From assembly GCF_010367455.1 (NCBI RefSeq), contig NZ_WRPR01000027.1, positions 1 through 54,012 of the forward strand: DNA of 54,012 bases. Reading direction: 5' to 3'. Positions 43,092 to 51,547 of the stretch are shown piece by piece. The position numbers and the translations under genes are program-made. Within the stretch, counting starts at the first letter, position 1. The number at the start of each line of letters is the position of its first letter. Source of the stretch: Candidatus Laterigemmans baculatus. Its GTDB lineage: Bacteria; Planctomycetota; Planctomycetia; Pirellulales; Pirellulaceae. The notes beneath the pieces are model-generated. The model saw only the letters and a list, made by a program, of their open reading frames with translations, was not told the DNA's origin and did not search any database.

Positions 43092-45374
43092 GTGCTGCAC
43101 CGTCTCGCCCTCTTGCTGCTCGCCTCCGCCGCCGCGCCGCTGGCCCTGTGGGCTCAGCCAGCGAACTCGGCTGATATCTTGGTCGAGGCCGAGTCGTTCA
43201 CCGACCCCGGCGGCTGGAAGCTCGATACGCAGTTTATCAACCAGATGGGTTCGCCCTACCTGCTCGCTCACGGGCTGGGCCGTCCAGTGGCCGACGCGAC
43301 GACGACGATCGAAGTCCCCGCAGCGGGCCGCTACCACGTGTTCGTCCGGACCCTCGACTGGGTCGCCCGCTGGGACGCGCCGGGGACGCCGGGACGGTTC
43401 CAGGTCCTCGTCGATGACCAGCCGCTCGAGGAGACTTTCGGAACCCGCGGTGCCGCGTGGGATTGGCAGCCCGGCGGCGCGGTCGAGCTCGCCCCGGGCA
43501 AGGTCGAGCTGAAGCTTCGCGACTTGACCGGTTTCGACGGTCGCTGCGATGCGATCTACCTGACCACCGCGGCCGACCAGCCGCCCCCGAACCTCTCCGA
43601 AGTCCTCCCCACCTGGCGGCTGGAGAAACTGAATCTGCCAGCGGAGCCGGCCGAGAAGGGTCCCTACGATTTGGTCGTCGTCGGCGGCGGTTACGCGGGG
43701 CTCGGAGCGGCGATCAGCGCCGCGCGGATGGGCTGCAAGGTGGCTCTGATTCAAAACCGCCCGGTGCTCGGCGGCAACGGCAGCAGCGAAGTGCGGGTCT
43801 GGGCCCAGGGCCTGATCCGCCGCGGTCGCTTCCCGCGGATCGGTGAGATTGTCGAGGAATTCGCTGACGAAGCGACCAAGTCGCCAGGCCGCGCCGAAGA
43901 GTTCGGCGATGAGCTGAAAGAGCAGATCGTGCGTGCGGAAAAGAATATCGACCTGTTCCTGAACCACCACGCCTATCGAGCCGAGACGACCGGTTCGCAG
44001 GTCACGGCGGTCTGGGCCTTCGATACCCGCAGCGGCCAGCAAAAGCGGTTTAGCGGGCAATTGTTCGCCGACTGCACCGGCCACGGTTCGCTCGGCTTCT
44101 GGGCCGATGCCGATTGGGAGATGACGCCCGAAGGCCGAATGGGGATGAGCAACATGTGGCGGTGGGACGAAGCGGAAACGGAGACCGAGTTTCCCGAAAC
44201 GCCCTGGGCGCTCGACCTGACGATGGAGGATTTTCCCTATCCTCGCGATCACCACGGCCAATGGTTCTGGGAGAGCGGGTTCAATAAAGATGCGATCGGT
44301 GATGCCGAAGCGATCCGCGACTGGAATCTCCGCGCCGTCTACGGGGCGTTTAATGCGATGAAAAATCGCGACGGAGCGGCCGATCACCGCAACGCGATCC
44401 TGACCTGGGTCGCCTACATCGGCGGCCCCCGCGAGAGCCGGCGGCTGTTGGGCGACGTCGTTCTGACACAGGATGACATCGTCGAGAAGCGGGAATTTCC
44501 CGACGGCTGCGTCCCCAGCACCTGGTCGATCGACCTCCACTATCCGAAGGAACAGTACGCCAAAAAGTTCCCCGACAACCCCTTCATCTCGATCGCCGTC
44601 CACGACCGCCGCGTCGATCGCTCCTACGGCTACCCGGTGCCCTATCGCTGCTTCTACTCGCGGAACATCGACAACCTGTTTATGGCAGGACGCAACATCA
44701 GCGTCACCCACGAGGCGCTCGGAACCACGCGGGTGATGAAGACCTGCGGGATGATGGGGGAAGTCGTCGGCAAGGCGGCGTCGCTGTGCGTGTTGAACCA
44801 GTGCACGCCGCGGCGAGTGTACGAGGACTACCTCCCGGATCTGCTGGGGCTGCTCGAATTGCCCGGCAAGGCCTATCGCGACACGGTCGGCGGTCCGGTG
44901 ACGATTCCCGACGACGCCCTCCCCAACGCCGGCCCATTCGGTCCCGAGAGCGGCGTGGAAATGCGTTCGCTGCCGGGAGTCGTCGTGGACGATCGCCAAG
45001 CCAAAAGCACCGGCAACTGGACCGAAGGAACGGGACTGAAAGGCTACATCGGCTGGGGATATCGCTACGCGTCGCCTGATTCGGGTGCTTCGCTCGAGTA
45101 TCGCTTGGCGGCGAAGAAGCCCGGTCGCTACGCCGTCCGCATCCACTACCTCTCGCACGAAAACCGAGGGACGCAAGTTCCGGTGCTGGTCGAAGTCGGC
45201 GACTACACCGAGACGACGCGGATCAACCAGCGAACCGCGGCACCGCAGGAGGGTTTTCAGAAAGTCGCCGAAGTCCAGCTCGCAGCCGGGCAGGACGTCC
45301 GCGTCCTGATCGGCTCGGACGACGCCAAAGGAACCGTCCACGCCGACGCGGTCCAGCTCCTGCCCCTGCCGTAG
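43092..45374 (+). CDS. secreted FAD-dependent oxidoreductase with golvesin-like C-terminus
   Basis: A 760-aa exported flavoprotein of the FAD_oxidored (PF12831-type) family, expanded in planctomycetes. The GTG at 43092 (with GGGAG before it) begins a signal peptide (LHRLALLLLASAAAPLALWAQ). Residues about 30-165 form a beta-sandwich carbohydrate-binding-like domain. The Rossmann motif VVVGGGYAGLGAAISAARMG starts near 195, and the C-terminal FAD segment is NLFMAGRNISVTHEALGTTRVM. The last 110 residues (KPGRYAVRIHYLSHENRGTQVPV...) look like a golvesin-type sugar-binding domain. Oxidation of a polysaccharide-derived sugar is inference. It is monocistronic, with a repeat-filled spacer on each side. 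Confidence 0.9.
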   Translation: MLHRLALLLLASAAAPLALWAQPANSADILVEAESFTDPGGWKLDTQFINQMGSPYLLAHGLGRPVADATTTIEVPAAGRYHVFVRTLDWVARWDAPGTPGRFQVLVDDQPLEETFGTRGAAWDWQPGGAVELAPGKVELKLRDLTGFDGRCDAIYLTTAADQPPPNLSEVLPTWRLEKLNLPAEPAEKGPYDLVVVGGGYAGLGAAISAARMGCKVALIQNRPVLGGNGSSEVRVWAQGLIRRGRFPRIGEIVEEFADEATKSPGRAEEFGDELKEQIVRAEKNIDLFLNHHAYRAETTGSQVTAVWAFDTRSGQQKRFSGQLFADCTGHGSLGFWADADWEMTPEGRMGMSNMWRWDEAETETEFPETPWALDLTMEDFPYPRDHHGQWFWESGFNKDAIGDAEAIRDWNLRAVYGAFNAMKNRDGAADHRNAILTWVAYIGGPRESRRLLGDVVLTQDDIVEKREFPDGCVPSTWSIDLHYPKEQYAKKFPDNPFISIAVHDRRVDRSYGYPVPYRCFYSRNIDNLFMAGRNISVTHEALGTTRVMKTCGMMGEVVGKAASLCVLNQCTPRRVYEDYLPDLLGLLELPGKAYRDTVGGPVTIPDDALPNAGPFGPESGVEMRSLPGVVVDDRQAKSTGNWTEGTGLKGYIGWGYRYASPDSGASLEYRLAAKKPGRYAVRIHYLSHENRGTQVPVLVEVGDYTETTRINQRTAAPQEGFQKVAEVQLAAGQDVRVLIGSDDAKGTVHADAVQLLPLP

Positions 45375-45382
45375 GCGCTGGC

Positions 45383-45453
45383 CTCTGTCAGAAAACCCGC
45401 AACGACACCCTCCCGGGGGGAGGGTAATGCCAAAAGGGAGTTTTCTGACAGAG
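45383..45453. repeat. 14-bp inverted repeat flanking a GC-rich palindrome
   Basis: CTCTGTCAGAAAAC at 45383-45396 and its exact inverse GTTTTCTGACAGAG at 45440-45453 enclose CCCTCCCGGGGGGAGGG, itself palindromic. A half copy of the inverse lies at 53908-53921, and degenerate ones near 10245 and 49393. It may terminate the oxidoreductase gene ending at 45374. Confidence 0.75.
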
Positions 45454-45597
45454 CGCTAGCCTCGGGTGAGCCGTAGGCGCTAGCCTCGGGTCCCTTCAGG
45501 TCCGCGCCGCGGAAAAGCATTAGGCTGCAGCGGCGTTTGATCAAAATTCGATCCATCCGGCAGCGCGACGGAACCCGCGGCTAGCGCCGTCGGCTCA
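45453..45597. repeat. composite palindromic element B, copy 3
   Basis: A truncated B1 (45453-45466) and a full forward B1 (45467-45490) are followed by a core and an inverted B2 module (45574-45597). Read on the minus strand, the core begins TTCCGTCGCGCTGCC, matching copy 1 (TTCCGTTGCGGTGCC), so this is the same element in the opposite orientation. It runs up to the ribosome binding site of the next gene. Confidence 0.85.
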
Positions 45598-45608
45598 AAG
45601 GAGGACGC

Positions 45609-47492
45609 GTGGCGGCTAAAAGTGCAACAACTGGAGCGTGGAAGCCTTGGCTGGTCCACTTGCTGCGGATCGGCTTGCTGGTCGCGTTGGCGGTGCCGCT
45701 GCGGATCGTGGCCGAGCGGCACGCGGAAGCGATCGGGACCCGCGGGGCTCCGTCGCTGGAGCGCGTGCAGCGGCTACTGCCTGCTGCGGCCTCACTCGCG
45801 CCGCTCGATGCCCGCGAGGCTTGGTGGAGCGTGCTCGGCGGCGACGAGGAGCCGCTCGCTCTGGTCGCTCAGACTTCGCCCGCCGGCGATGCGGCGATCG
45901 GTTACCGCGGACCGAGCAACGTGCTGCTGCTCGCCGACACCGACCAGAGAATCGTCGCCGCGGAACTGATTTCCAGCCGCGATACCCCCGAGCATGTCGC
46001 GGCAGTCACCGGCTCGGCCACGTTCTTCGACCAGTTCCAGGGGCTGCGGATCGGCGAGGCAATCGAGCCGGTCGACGCAGTCAGCGGTGCGACGCTGACC
46101 AGCTACGCGATCGCCGAAGCGGTCTCGTTGCGACTCGCCGGCCAGCGTCCCTCGCTGCGGTTCCCGCGCCCGCTCACCGCCGCCGAAGCTGGCGATGCTC
46201 TCGCAGCCGCGGGGGCCAATAAATCGACCGCGGCCAGTGCATCGACAACGGCCAATAAATCGACAACGGGCAGTGCACCGGCATCCGATCGGGCTCCCCG
46301 TTCCCCTTCGGATCGACTTCCGGTCGTAGCTCCCGGCGGCCCTGCCAGCGAGACCGAGCTGACGATTTTCGACGCGGCGGGCAAACCGCTCGGCCGCCTG
46401 CTGCGAACCGGCCCGCTGGTCGATTCCCTGGTCGGTTACCAAGGGCCGAGCGAAGTCCTGCTCGTCCTCGATCCCGAAGAGCGGGTGCTCGATGCCCGTT
46501 TGCGGGCGACCTATGACAACGAGCCGTACGTCGATTACGTTCGCGACGAGAGATACTTTTGGAACCACTTCCGCGGTCGTACGCTCGCCGAACTCGCAGC
46601 CCTCGACGCCGCGGGGATCGAAGGCGTTTCGGGAGCGACGATGACCAGCCAAACGGTCGCCGAGACGATCCAGGTGGCGGCCGAGCGATATCTGGTGGAC
46701 CGTCGAGCGGCGGCTGAGGCGTCCGCCGCGGAGTTCGCAGCCAGTGAAGATGGTTGGCTGAACTGGGGCAGGCTGCAAGAAATGTGGCAGTCGATCCGGT
46801 GGACGGGCAAAGATCTGGTGTCGGTGCTGTTCGTCGTCGGCGCGATCGCTATCAGCAGCACTCGGCTCCGCGGCATCCGCTCCCTCCGCATTGCGTGGCA
46901 GATCGCGCTCGTCGTGGGGTTTGGGCTGTGGACCGGCAACCTGCTCTCGCAGGCGCTCTTGGTCGGTTGGGCAGAGCAGGGGGTTGCGTGGCGGCTGGCG
47001 CCGGGCCTGGCGTTCGTCGTCGCAATGGCGATGCTGCTGCCGCCGCTGAGCAAACGCAACGTCTACTGCCATCATCTCTGTCCCCACGGAGCTGCCCAGC
47101 AGTTGCTCCGGGGTCGGCGGCGATGGAGTTGGCAGCCGGGGCCGCGAGCGACCGCCGCGCTGACGACGATCCCCGGCGTGCTGCTCGTCGCTGCCTATCT
47201 CCTCACCCTGTTTGGGCTGAGCGTTCCATCGGCTCCCAGCGTTCCGCTGGCTCACTGGGAACCGTTCGATGCCTATCTGTGGCCCGTGGCTGCCTGGGGG
47301 AGCGTTGTGCTGGCGATCGGTTCGTTGGCCGTCGCCGCAGTGGTGCCGATGGGTTATTGCCGCTTTGGATGCCCCACCGGCCGCTTGCTCGATTACGTCC
47401 GCCGCACCGCCCGCAGCGACCGCTTCACGCGGCGGGACGCGGTCGTCGCCGCCCTGACGATCATCGGCTGGCTGTGGGTCCTCGGCGGCTGA
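45609..47492 (+). CDS. NosR-like membrane flavoprotein with two FMN-binding domains
   Basis: A 627-aa electron-transfer protein. After one N-terminal helix come two FMN-binding domains. Each carries the ApbE flavinylation motif: DAVSGATLTS with Thr162, and GVSGATMTS with Thr344, each expected to hold covalent FMN. They are joined by a Ser/Thr/Ala linker with an imperfect duplication. The C-terminal part has about six helices and two CxxxCP motifs, C487HHLCP and C584RFGCP, as in the NosR/PceC/YccM iron-sulphur membrane domain. The soluble ferredoxin domains of true NosR are absent. It probably moves electrons across the membrane to a periplasmic acceptor; no nos genes or apbE are nearby. The GTG start and AAAGGAGGA site lie at the edge of repeat B and a repeat C fragment. 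Confidence 0.88.
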   Translation: MAAKSATTGAWKPWLVHLLRIGLLVALAVPLRIVAERHAEAIGTRGAPSLERVQRLLPAAASLAPLDAREAWWSVLGGDEEPLALVAQTSPAGDAAIGYRGPSNVLLLADTDQRIVAAELISSRDTPEHVAAVTGSATFFDQFQGLRIGEAIEPVDAVSGATLTSYAIAEAVSLRLAGQRPSLRFPRPLTAAEAGDALAAAGANKSTAASASTTANKSTTGSAPASDRAPRSPSDRLPVVAPGGPASETELTIFDAAGKPLGRLLRTGPLVDSLVGYQGPSEVLLVLDPEERVLDARLRATYDNEPYVDYVRDERYFWNHFRGRTLAELAALDAAGIEGVSGATMTSQTVAETIQVAAERYLVDRRAAAEASAAEFAASEDGWLNWGRLQEMWQSIRWTGKDLVSVLFVVGAIAISSTRLRGIRSLRIAWQIALVVGFGLWTGNLLSQALLVGWAEQGVAWRLAPGLAFVVAMAMLLPPLSKRNVYCHHLCPHGAAQQLLRGRRRWSWQPGPRATAALTTIPGVLLVAAYLLTLFGLSVPSAPSVPLAHWEPFDAYLWPVAAWGSVVLAIGSLAVAAVVPMGYCRFGCPTGRLLDYVRRTARSDRFTRRDAVVAALTIIGWLWVLGG

Positions 47493-47555
47493 TTCGGTAC
47501 GGCAAATGCTCGTCTCTGCGGTGGGTGTATTTTGCGAGACTTCCGGAGCGACTCC

Positions 47556-48581
47556 ATGCGACTCACACGCAACCGAGCGACGACCTTATTGGCCGGGGCC
47601 CTTGCGACTTCCCTGCTCACCCGAGCAATGATTCGTCGGATGCGGGCCATCAGCTTTCGTGACCGCGTCGTGCTGATCACCGGTGGCTCTCGTGGGCTCG
47701 GGCTGGTGCTGGCCCGCTTGTTCGGCAACGAAGGGGCGCGCGTGGTGATATGCGCCCGCAATCAAGAAGAGCTGGAGCGAGCCGCGTCGTATCTCCGCGA
47801 ACAGGGGATTCTGGTGATGGCCGTCGAGTGCGACATCACCGACCGAGAGCGCGTCGAGGAGCTCGTCCGCACGGTCCAGCAACGGCTGGGACCGATCGAT
47901 GTCCTGATCAATAATGCGGGAGTGATCCAAGTTGGCCCGGCCGACACGATGTCGCGCGGCGACTTCGACGAGGCACTGAAGGTTAATTTGTACGGCGCGA
48001 TGAACTTGATCGACGCCGTCTTGCCCAGCATGCGAGCTCGCCGCTTTGGCCGGATTGCGAATATCGCTTCGGTCGGTGGGCGAATGGCCGTACCCCACCT
48101 ATTGCCCTACAGCGCCAGTAAATTTGCCCTCGTTGGCTACTCCCAAGGGCTTCGTGCGGAACTGGCTTCGAGCGGTGTGCGAGTCACCACCGTCTGCCCA
48201 GGGCTGATGCGAACCGGGAGCCCCCACAAAGCGACTTTCAAAGGCAAGCACCGCGAAGAATACGCCTGGTTCAGTATCTCCGATTCGCTGCCATTTTTAT
48301 CAGCCGACGCCCACGAAGCGGCGGCGAAGATTATGCATGCCTGCCGGGTGGGCCAGTCGGATCTGATCATCGGCCTGCCCGCCCAAATCGCGGCCCGCGC
48401 GGCGGGGGTCGCACCGGGCCTGACGGCGAACCTGCTCGGCATCGTCAATCGCTTCCTGCCCTCTTCCAACGGCGACCGCGCGAGTCGCTTCAGCGGCAGC
48501 GAAAGTTATTCCGAGTGGTCTCCTTCGTCGCTGACGGTCCTGGGGGAACAGGCCGCCGCGAGAAACAACGAAGTCTTCTAA
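47556..48581 (+). CDS. short-chain dehydrogenase/reductase
   Basis: A 341-aa NAD(P)-dependent oxidoreductase of the classical SDR family. The cofactor motif TGGSRGLG is at 42-49, NNAG at 119-122, and the catalytic Ser172, Tyr185 and Lys189 (YSASK) are in place. An N-terminal hydrophobic stretch (TTLLAGALATSLLTRAM) suggests membrane attachment, and about 80 extra C-terminal residues follow the core fold. The ATG at 47556 has GGAG 8 bases upstream. Substrate unknown; the membrane-linked, extended form resembles SDRs acting on lipids or ketones. Confidence 0.92.
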   Translation: MRLTRNRATTLLAGALATSLLTRAMIRRMRAISFRDRVVLITGGSRGLGLVLARLFGNEGARVVICARNQEELERAASYLREQGILVMAVECDITDRERVEELVRTVQQRLGPIDVLINNAGVIQVGPADTMSRGDFDEALKVNLYGAMNLIDAVLPSMRARRFGRIANIASVGGRMAVPHLLPYSASKFALVGYSQGLRAELASSGVRVTTVCPGLMRTGSPHKATFKGKHREEYAWFSISDSLPFLSADAHEAAAKIMHACRVGQSDLIIGLPAQIAARAAGVAPGLTANLLGIVNRFLPSSNGDRASRFSGSESYSEWSPSSLTVLGEQAAARNNEVF

Positions 48582-48651
48582 TCAGTCGTCGCCTTTGCTG
48601 GACAGGTCCTGAGACGTGCGGAAAACCGCTGACAATGACACCTTGAGCGGC

Positions 48652-49230
48652 ATGGCGCCGGACCACTGCCCGCTCGCGCTGGTCCTGATCGACGTCATCA
48701 ACGACCTTGAGTTCCCAGGCGCCGAAGCACTGCAGCGATACGCAGAGCCGATGGCCGAAAGGCTCGCCGAGCTCCGCCGGCAAGCGCACGAGCAGCAGGT
48801 CCCGGTGATCTATGTGAACGATAACTTTGGACGCTGGCGAGGCGATTTCGCACTCCAGGTGCGGCACTGCCTCGAGGACGGGGTGCGCGGCCAGCGGATT
48901 GCCGAACTGCTGCAACCCGACGAGCACGACTACTTCATCCTCAAACCCAAGCACTCCGGGTTCCACCTGACGCCGCTCTCGCTCCTGCTCGAATCGATGA
49001 ATGTGCAGGGGCTGATCCTGACCGGACTGGCCGGCAACATCTGCGTCCTCTTTACTGCGCACGACGCCTACATGCGGCAGTACGACTTGATCGTTCCCCG
49101 AGACTGCATCGCCTCGGAAGAGAAGTCGCTGAACCAGTTCGCTCTGACTCAGATGGAGCGAGTGATGAAAGCCGAGATCACCTCCTCGACCGAGATCGAC
49201 CTCTCCGCTCTGCTCGCCCGCTACAGCTAG
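48652..49230 (+). CDS. isochorismatase-family cysteine hydrolase
   Basis: A 192-aa cytoplasmic hydrolase of the isochorismatase/nicotinamidase superfamily. The Asp-Lys-Cys triad is visible: Asp14 in LVLIDVIND, Lys100 in LKPKHSGF (Lys98 is an alternative), and Cys131 in LAGNICVLFTAHDAYMR. A true isochorismatase role is unlikely without siderophore genes; an amide hydrolase is more probable, substrate unknown. The ATG at 48652 is preferred, but a GTG at 48616 in the same frame would give 204 residues. It lies 70 bases after the SDR gene on the same strand and may be cotranscribed. Confidence 0.88.
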   Translation: MAPDHCPLALVLIDVINDLEFPGAEALQRYAEPMAERLAELRRQAHEQQVPVIYVNDNFGRWRGDFALQVRHCLEDGVRGQRIAELLQPDEHDYFILKPKHSGFHLTPLSLLLESMNVQGLILTGLAGNICVLFTAHDAYMRQYDLIVPRDCIASEEKSLNQFALTQMERVMKAEITSSTEIDLSALLARYS

Positions 49231-49259
49231 ACTCCCGCGGAACACCGGGCATTCACCGT

Positions 49260-49387
49260 TACCCTCCTCCCGTGAGGGCCGGGCTTTCGGGCCCGGGGAG
49301 GGCCAAGCTGAACGCAGACTCGCCCCAGACTCTACGTCACGCTTCGCCCTCCCCGCTCGTTCCTCGCGACCCTCCCGGAGGGTGGGT
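49260..49387 (-). repeat. dispersed intergenic repeat A, copy 3 (inverted)
   Basis: The two modules of copies 1 and 2 are present inverted: the 22-base module at 49281-49302 with two mismatches, and CCGCTCGTTCCTCGCGAC at 49353-49370 exactly. The stretch between them is about 35 bases longer than in the other copies. It lies between convergent genes and carries several GC-rich hairpins, so it may also act as a terminator. Confidence 0.78.
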
Positions 49388-49411
49388 GTCGTTGCTGTTC
49401 GCTGACAGACC

Positions 49412-49795
49412 CTAACCGTCGCTGATGGGGCGGCCGGTGATTTCAGGGACGTAGGTCGCCAGTCGTCCGCGGACGTCATCGACGTCGTGCGGCTGGACGC
49501 CGTGTTGCTCGAGCACGTCGGCCAGATGTTCGACAAACGCCGAGACGTGCTCCCGTTCGATCCCTCGGCCGTGATGCGCCGCCGCCAGATCCTCACCGCT
49601 GGCGGTTCCCGGGCCATCGAACACCGAGGTCAGAAAACGGATCTGTCGCAGCTTCAACCGTTCCATATCGACCTCTTCAAAAAAAGGAGCGAGCAGCGGG
49701 TCGGCGAGCACGCGGCGATAGAATTCCTCGACGATCCGGGGCAATTCTTCGCGGCCCCCCACTCGGTCAAACAGCGTCGGAGAATCGGTCGGCAT
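49412..49795 (-). CDS. glbN: truncated haemoglobin, group I-like
   Basis: A 127-aa haem protein with the 2-on-2 globin fold. It shows the FYRRV stretch with Tyr26 at the B10 position, LRQIRFLTSVFDGPG in the E-helix region, and His74 in AAHHGRGI as the proximal haem ligand. Such globins bind O2 or NO and often detoxify nitric oxide or reactive species. The ATG at 49795 gives normal length; the longer open frame upstream is not protein-like. It follows the DUF417 gene by 56 bases on the same strand, so a shared transcript and a stress-related role are plausible but inferred. Confidence 0.92.
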   Translation of the reverse strand: MPTDSPTLFDRVGGREELPRIVEEFYRRVLADPLLAPFFEEVDMERLKLRQIRFLTSVFDGPGTASGEDLAAAHHGRGIEREHVSAFVEHLADVLEQHGVQPHDVDDVRGRLATYVPEITGRPISDG

Positions 49796-49851
49796 GGCGA
49801 GGGCTGCGATGGTCTGAAGGGAACGAGCGGAAACGCCCAAATTGTACCACT

Positions 49852-50502
49852 TCAGGCGGTTTCCAACTGCTCGACCGGCTCGTCCGCGGGCTGGGACCTG
49901 CCGCCGTCCAGCGAGGACACTCGCGGGACCTTCACCGCGCGCCGCGCCAGGTACGCTTGCGCTGAATCGGCCATCGTGACTACCGCGGCCCCCATCATGA
50001 TCGCATCCTTGAGGACCAGTCGGCCGGCACCGCTCAGATAGGGAAACCCATGGTGGTCGCCCCCGAGTGCTGGGACCCAGCATTCGGGCGTCGTAATCAA
50101 AAACGACAGCGTCACGAATGACATCACGAGCACCAGAAAGCTGCCCGCCGCCGCCACTTGGGGCAGCCAGGGATGGGTGCAAAGCAGCAGGCCATAAAGC
50201 ACGATAATGCTACCGAGTCCATAGGCAAACACGTACGTCCCATTGCTCTGGTGCCAGGCGCGGTTCTCCGGCACAAGCGCTCCCTCGGGATTGCGGTGGG
50301 CGGCGTAGTTCTCCGGATCGGAAATCAAAAAGCTCATCAACGGGCTGTTGGCAACAAATGGCATGATCCCTTCGGCTTCGTATTCGAACGCTTTCAGGCC
50401 GCCAATCCACAGCAGCACGATAATCAATCCCAACCGCGTCAGCGCGATCCCCACGCGGTCCAGCCGGGACGCCCACTGGTACAGCCGCACAACGCTCATC
50501 AT
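49852..50502 (-). CDS. DUF417 (YkgB/RclC-like) membrane protein
   Basis: A 216-aa integral membrane protein with about four helices. It carries the DUF417 features: GLIIVLLWIGGLKAFEYEAEGIMPFVANSPLMSF near the N-terminus, NGTYVFAYGLGSIIVLYGLL, then SFLITTPECW and GRLVLKDAIMMGAA. In E. coli the relative RclC (YkgB) belongs to a reactive-chlorine resistance operon controlled by an AraC-family regulator. Here an AraC gene is directly upstream and a truncated haemoglobin downstream. The ATG at 50502 is chosen, with GGAGAG just before it. The C-terminal tail (VPRVSSLDGGRSQPADEPVEQLETA) is cytoplasmic and unusual. Confidence 0.9.
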   Translation of the reverse strand: MMSVVRLYQWASRLDRVGIALTRLGLIIVLLWIGGLKAFEYEAEGIMPFVANSPLMSFLISDPENYAAHRNPEGALVPENRAWHQSNGTYVFAYGLGSIIVLYGLLLCTHPWLPQVAAAGSFLVLVMSFVTLSFLITTPECWVPALGGDHHGFPYLSGAGRLVLKDAIMMGAAVVTMADSAQAYLARRAVKVPRVSSLDGGRSQPADEPVEQLETA

Positions 50503-50557
50503 CTCTCTCCAAAATTCAGTCTTCCAATCCGTCCGCACCGGAGTGTCCGGAGCCTCG

Positions 50558-51547
50558 TTACTCGCCGCCGCGCGTCGAGTTCCTGGCATCTTCGGCATCC
50601 TCGGCAGGCCCCGGAATGGGCGCATGGGCCGAAGACATGGACAGATTGCTTCCTCCGCGAATTTCCGTTTCGAACTGGCGAAAGAACTTTGGAGAGACGC
50701 CGGTCGCTTTTTTGAACAGCCGGCTAAAGTACAGCTCGTCCTGAAACCCAACTTCCGCAGCCACTTCCTTGACGGGTTTGAGCGTATGCAGCAATTGCCA
50801 CTTGGCGTGTGTAAGAATTCGCCCGCGGATTAGCTCTGTCAACGTGGTGCCAAGCTGTTGACGCACACAGCGACCGAGTGCCTTGGGGGTCATGTGCAAC
50901 AGGGCGGCGTAATCCGAAGGAGCGTGCAAGACGCGATAATGCTCTTCGATCAGATCCCGCAGCCGGTTGATCACCGGATGCCGAAATTCCACTTTGGCCG
51001 CGTCGCAGCTCGGCGATGATGCGGCCTTCCGTCGGGCAGCCAAGACCAGCAGAATTTTCATATAAGAGAGCAACGTGTCCTGGTAGGCGAGTTGCCGCTC
51101 CTCCTGCTCTCGACGCATCCAAGACACGATCGCGGTCACGTCTTCCTTCGTCCGCTCATCGAGCCTGACGATCGGCGGACCGTACGGATCGTTGAATAGC
51201 GCGCCGCTGCATCCGGTCTCTTCATGAAAGGTTTCGACGCAGAGAAAGTTTGCGTGAAAGCACAGCACGCTGCCCCGCGCGGGCTGCTCCTGACGAAAAC
51301 GGAGATACTGGTAGGGGACGAAGAATAGCAGTTGGTCGGGGCCAAAATTGTGCTGCGCGGCGTCCGCCCAAAAGAAGCCCGACCCCGCTTCGACCCATAC
51401 GACGGTGAAATAGTTCGTCCGCGGCGGCTCGAAGTCGAACTTGCGGTTCGCCAGCGGGCTCAGCCGAAACGCCTCCATCCGCCGGCGAGGATCATAAAAA
51501 GCCTCGCTCTCGTCGGGAGTGCTGTCGGTCGGGTCGTCTGCGTGCAT
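50558..51547 (-). CDS. AraC family transcriptional regulator
   Basis: A 329-aa DNA-binding regulator. The N-terminal cupin-like sensor half (FTVVWVEAGSGFFWADAA...) contains Cys96, His98, Cys103, His108 and Cys113 within 18 residues, which could bind metal or react with oxidants. The C-terminal half (from about residue 200) has the two helix-turn-helix motifs of AraC/XylS, including AALLHMTPKALGRCVRQQLG and VKEVAAEVGFQDELYFSRLFKKATGVSPKFFR. It ends in an acidic, disordered tail. It stands 55 bases upstream of the DUF417 gene on the same strand and most likely controls it and its own transcription. Confidence 0.94.
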   Translation of the reverse strand: MHADDPTDSTPDESEAFYDPRRRMEAFRLSPLANRKFDFEPPRTNYFTVVWVEAGSGFFWADAAQHNFGPDQLLFFVPYQYLRFRQEQPARGSVLCFHANFLCVETFHEETGCSGALFNDPYGPPIVRLDERTKEDVTAIVSWMRREQEERQLAYQDTLLSYMKILLVLAARRKAASSPSCDAAKVEFRHPVINRLRDLIEEHYRVLHAPSDYAALLHMTPKALGRCVRQQLGTTLTELIRGRILTHAKWQLLHTLKPVKEVAAEVGFQDELYFSRLFKKATGVSPKFFRQFETEIRGGSNLSMSSAHAPIPGPAEDAEDARNSTRGGE

